Shown here one piece after another: positions 63,050 to 64,000 of a stretch of 64,000 nt of DNA. The stretch comes from Neptuniibacter pectenicola. Lineage in GTDB: Bacteria > Pseudomonadota > Gammaproteobacteria > Pseudomonadales > Balneatricaceae. How positions within the stretch are numbered: position 1 is the stretch's first letter; each line of letters opens with the position of its first letter. The translations under genes and the position numbers were made by a program. The notes under the pieces were generated by a model, which did not search any database, was not told the DNA's origin, and was given only the letters and a program-made list of their open reading frames with translations. Location of the stretch: positions 1 through 64,000 of the forward strand of contig NZ_LUTS01000006.1 in the NCBI RefSeq assembly GCF_001597735.1, in the 5' to 3' direction.

Positions 63050-63817
63050 TTACGGGGTGGATTTTTTTGCTATTAATAAAAATTCTGTATTGCCATCACC
63101 GCCTTTAATTGGACTCTCAAAATAATCGCATAGGGTGAGGCCTAAATCGGCACAGCAGTCACTCATGTTGCTTTTTACTTGCGGGTATAAACGCTCGTCG
63201 CGAACGATTCCACCTCGGCCTACACCGGCTTTTCCAACTTCGAATTGGGGTTTCACTAAGCTAATTAAGTAGCCATTTTCTTTAATGAGTGGGGCCAGTG
63301 ATGGCAATATTTTTAGCTGTGATATAAATGAAACATCCATTACCGCGATATCAAAGCCTTTTCCCTCTAGGGTGTGCTTTAACAGCATCTCCGAAGGCAG
63401 TTCTCTCGCGTTGATTCCCTCGTAGCATATCACGCGGCTATCATCGGCTAGCTTTTTGGCGAGTTGGCTATGGCCTACCTCAATTCCGACGACACAGCGT
63501 ACACCGGCTTGGATAAGGCAGTCGCTAAAGCCTCCGGTTGATTGCCCAATATCAATGGCGATGGCATCCTTTACCGATACATGTTGTTTTTCTAACGCAG
63601 CCAAAAGCTTAAAGGCTCCGCGCGATACGAAACGGTCGGCCTCATCCGCTTCTATTTTAAATTCTGTATCATCTTCAAGTTTAAGGCCCGGTTTTGTAAT
63701 AAGGTGCCAGCCACCTTTGTAAAAAGCGGTGACTTTACTATTCTTGATTAAACGCTGGGCATGGGTACGTGTGCTTGCTAAGGCGTTATTAACAAGAAGA
63801 AGGTCTACTCGTTGCAT
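63050..63817 (-). CDS. tlyA: TlyA family RNA 2'-O-methyltransferase (hemolysin-like)
   Basis: The 255-residue protein starts at the ATG 63817 ('MQRVDLLLVNNALASTR', S4 domain to about residue 60); an upstream frame to 63856 adds 13 unlikely residues. The FtsJ-like domain has the SAM motif 'AIDIGQSTGGFSDCLIQAGV' (about 89-108; Gln replaces the usual Ala), 'AVMDVSFISQLKILPSL' and 'LISLVKPQFEVGKAGVG'. In mycobacteria TlyA methylates 16S and 23S rRNA and affects capreomycin sensitivity. Divergent from the gene at the right edge. Confidence 0.9.
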   Translation of the reverse strand: MQRVDLLLVNNALASTRTHAQRLIKNSKVTAFYKGGWHLITKPGLKLEDDTEFKIEADEADRFVSRGAFKLLAALEKQHVSVKDAIAIDIGQSTGGFSDCLIQAGVRCVVGIEVGHSQLAKKLADDSRVICYEGINARELPSEMLLKHTLEGKGFDIAVMDVSFISQLKILPSLAPLIKENGYLISLVKPQFEVGKAGVGRGGIVRDERLYPQVKSNMSDCCADLGLTLCDYFESPIKGGDGNTEFLLIAKKSTP

Positions 63818-63940
63818 GCTTATTCCGGGTAAGATAAAACGCGTTATTATACGCATTCTACGATAGGTCAGTTAGAATTTTTGTAAACTAGGAAGCAACT
63901 TCGTGGCGGTGTAAACTGCTCAGTTAAAAGGGGTTGGAGT

Positions 63941-64000
63941 ATGGAAGGGACTATGCGCAAGATTATTGGGATTTTATTTTTTTTACTGGCCTTACCCGTT
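63941..64000 (+). CDS. 5' end of a gene cut by the window edge (exported protein)
   Basis: An open frame starts at ATG 63941 (or 63953) and runs off the window. The visible product has a short N-terminus 'MEGTMRKIIG' and a hydrophobic core 'ILFFLLALPV', typical of a signal peptide or membrane anchor. The ATG at 63953 with AAGGGA upstream is the likelier start. Function cannot be told. Confidence 0.45.
   Translation, partial: MEGTMRKIIGILFFLLALPV

Noticed and set aside
1-64000. CRISPR arrays, prophage, insertion sequences, tRNA or rRNA genes
   Set aside because: No direct-repeat arrays, transposase or integrase genes, terminal repeats, cloverleaf sequences or rRNA-like stretches were seen when reading the window.

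Overview
The window looks like chromosomal DNA of a free-living gammaproteobacterium, most like marine Oceanospirillaceae-type genera (inference). The reasons are the mid-range base composition, a full set of typical gammaproteobacterial housekeeping genes (TtcA, RecBCD, RecQ, HrpA, PpnN, YafJ, MltC, YidD, BolA, YgiM) and abundant c-di-GMP and partner-switch signalling. I see no rRNA, tRNA, CRISPR array, prophage or insertion sequence. Most of it is core genome, with a few unusual accessory modules.

Layout. 0.1-7.6 kb: two uncharacterised genes, DUF3422-BolA, a YdcH-type protein, a probable operon of ABC exporter, phospholipase-D/cardiolipin-synthase-like protein and glycine-zipper lipoprotein, then a SPOUT methyltransferase. 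7.6-16.5 kb: UPF0149 protein, RecQ-YqaA-zincin-like protein, DUF302 protein, TtcA, then a three-gene operon of GlxA-type regulator, MFS transporter and an apparently catalytically dead class II amidotransferase homologue. 16.6-27.3 kb: PAS-GGDEF protein, small genes and recC-recB-recD. 27.3-34.2 kb: glutaredoxin, SH3/YgiM protein, MscS channel, SLC5-STAC-coiled-coil protein, YidD, PhoH/PIN protein. 34.4-46.1 kb: sirtuin, PpnN, thiolase, AIM24-type protein, M23 peptidase-bactofilin pair, YafJ, acyl-CoA ligase, Bcr/CflA efflux pump, RsuA-like pseudouridine synthase, HpaR-like MarR regulator. 46.3-52.6 kb: HrpA, a general porin and an MlaA homologue. 52.7-58.7 kb: a PP2C phosphatase/STAS pair, an uncharacterised four-gene envelope operon and an EAL-HDOD protein. 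59-64 kb: MltC, a small secreted protein, a eukaryote-type HisA, MsrA-MsrB, a DUF1289 protein, TlyA and a truncated gene at the right edge.

The best candidate for an undescribed system is the operon at 54904-57436. It has a TolQ/ExbB/MotA-like stator, an ExbD-like single-pass protein that keeps the P-F-x-D proton-path motif but carries a beta-rich periplasmic domain, a two-TM protein and a lipoprotein. It looks like an ion-driven machine spanning the envelope, and no known Tol, Ton, Mot or Zorya partner is adjacent. Other points of note are the yeast-HIS6-like HisA at 60630, the amidotransferase-fold protein lacking its nucleophile at 15683, the SLC5-STAC protein lacking a kinase at 30000-32201, and an MlaA homologue with no cysteine.

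All product names come from reading the translated sequences and recalling family motifs. No database search was run.
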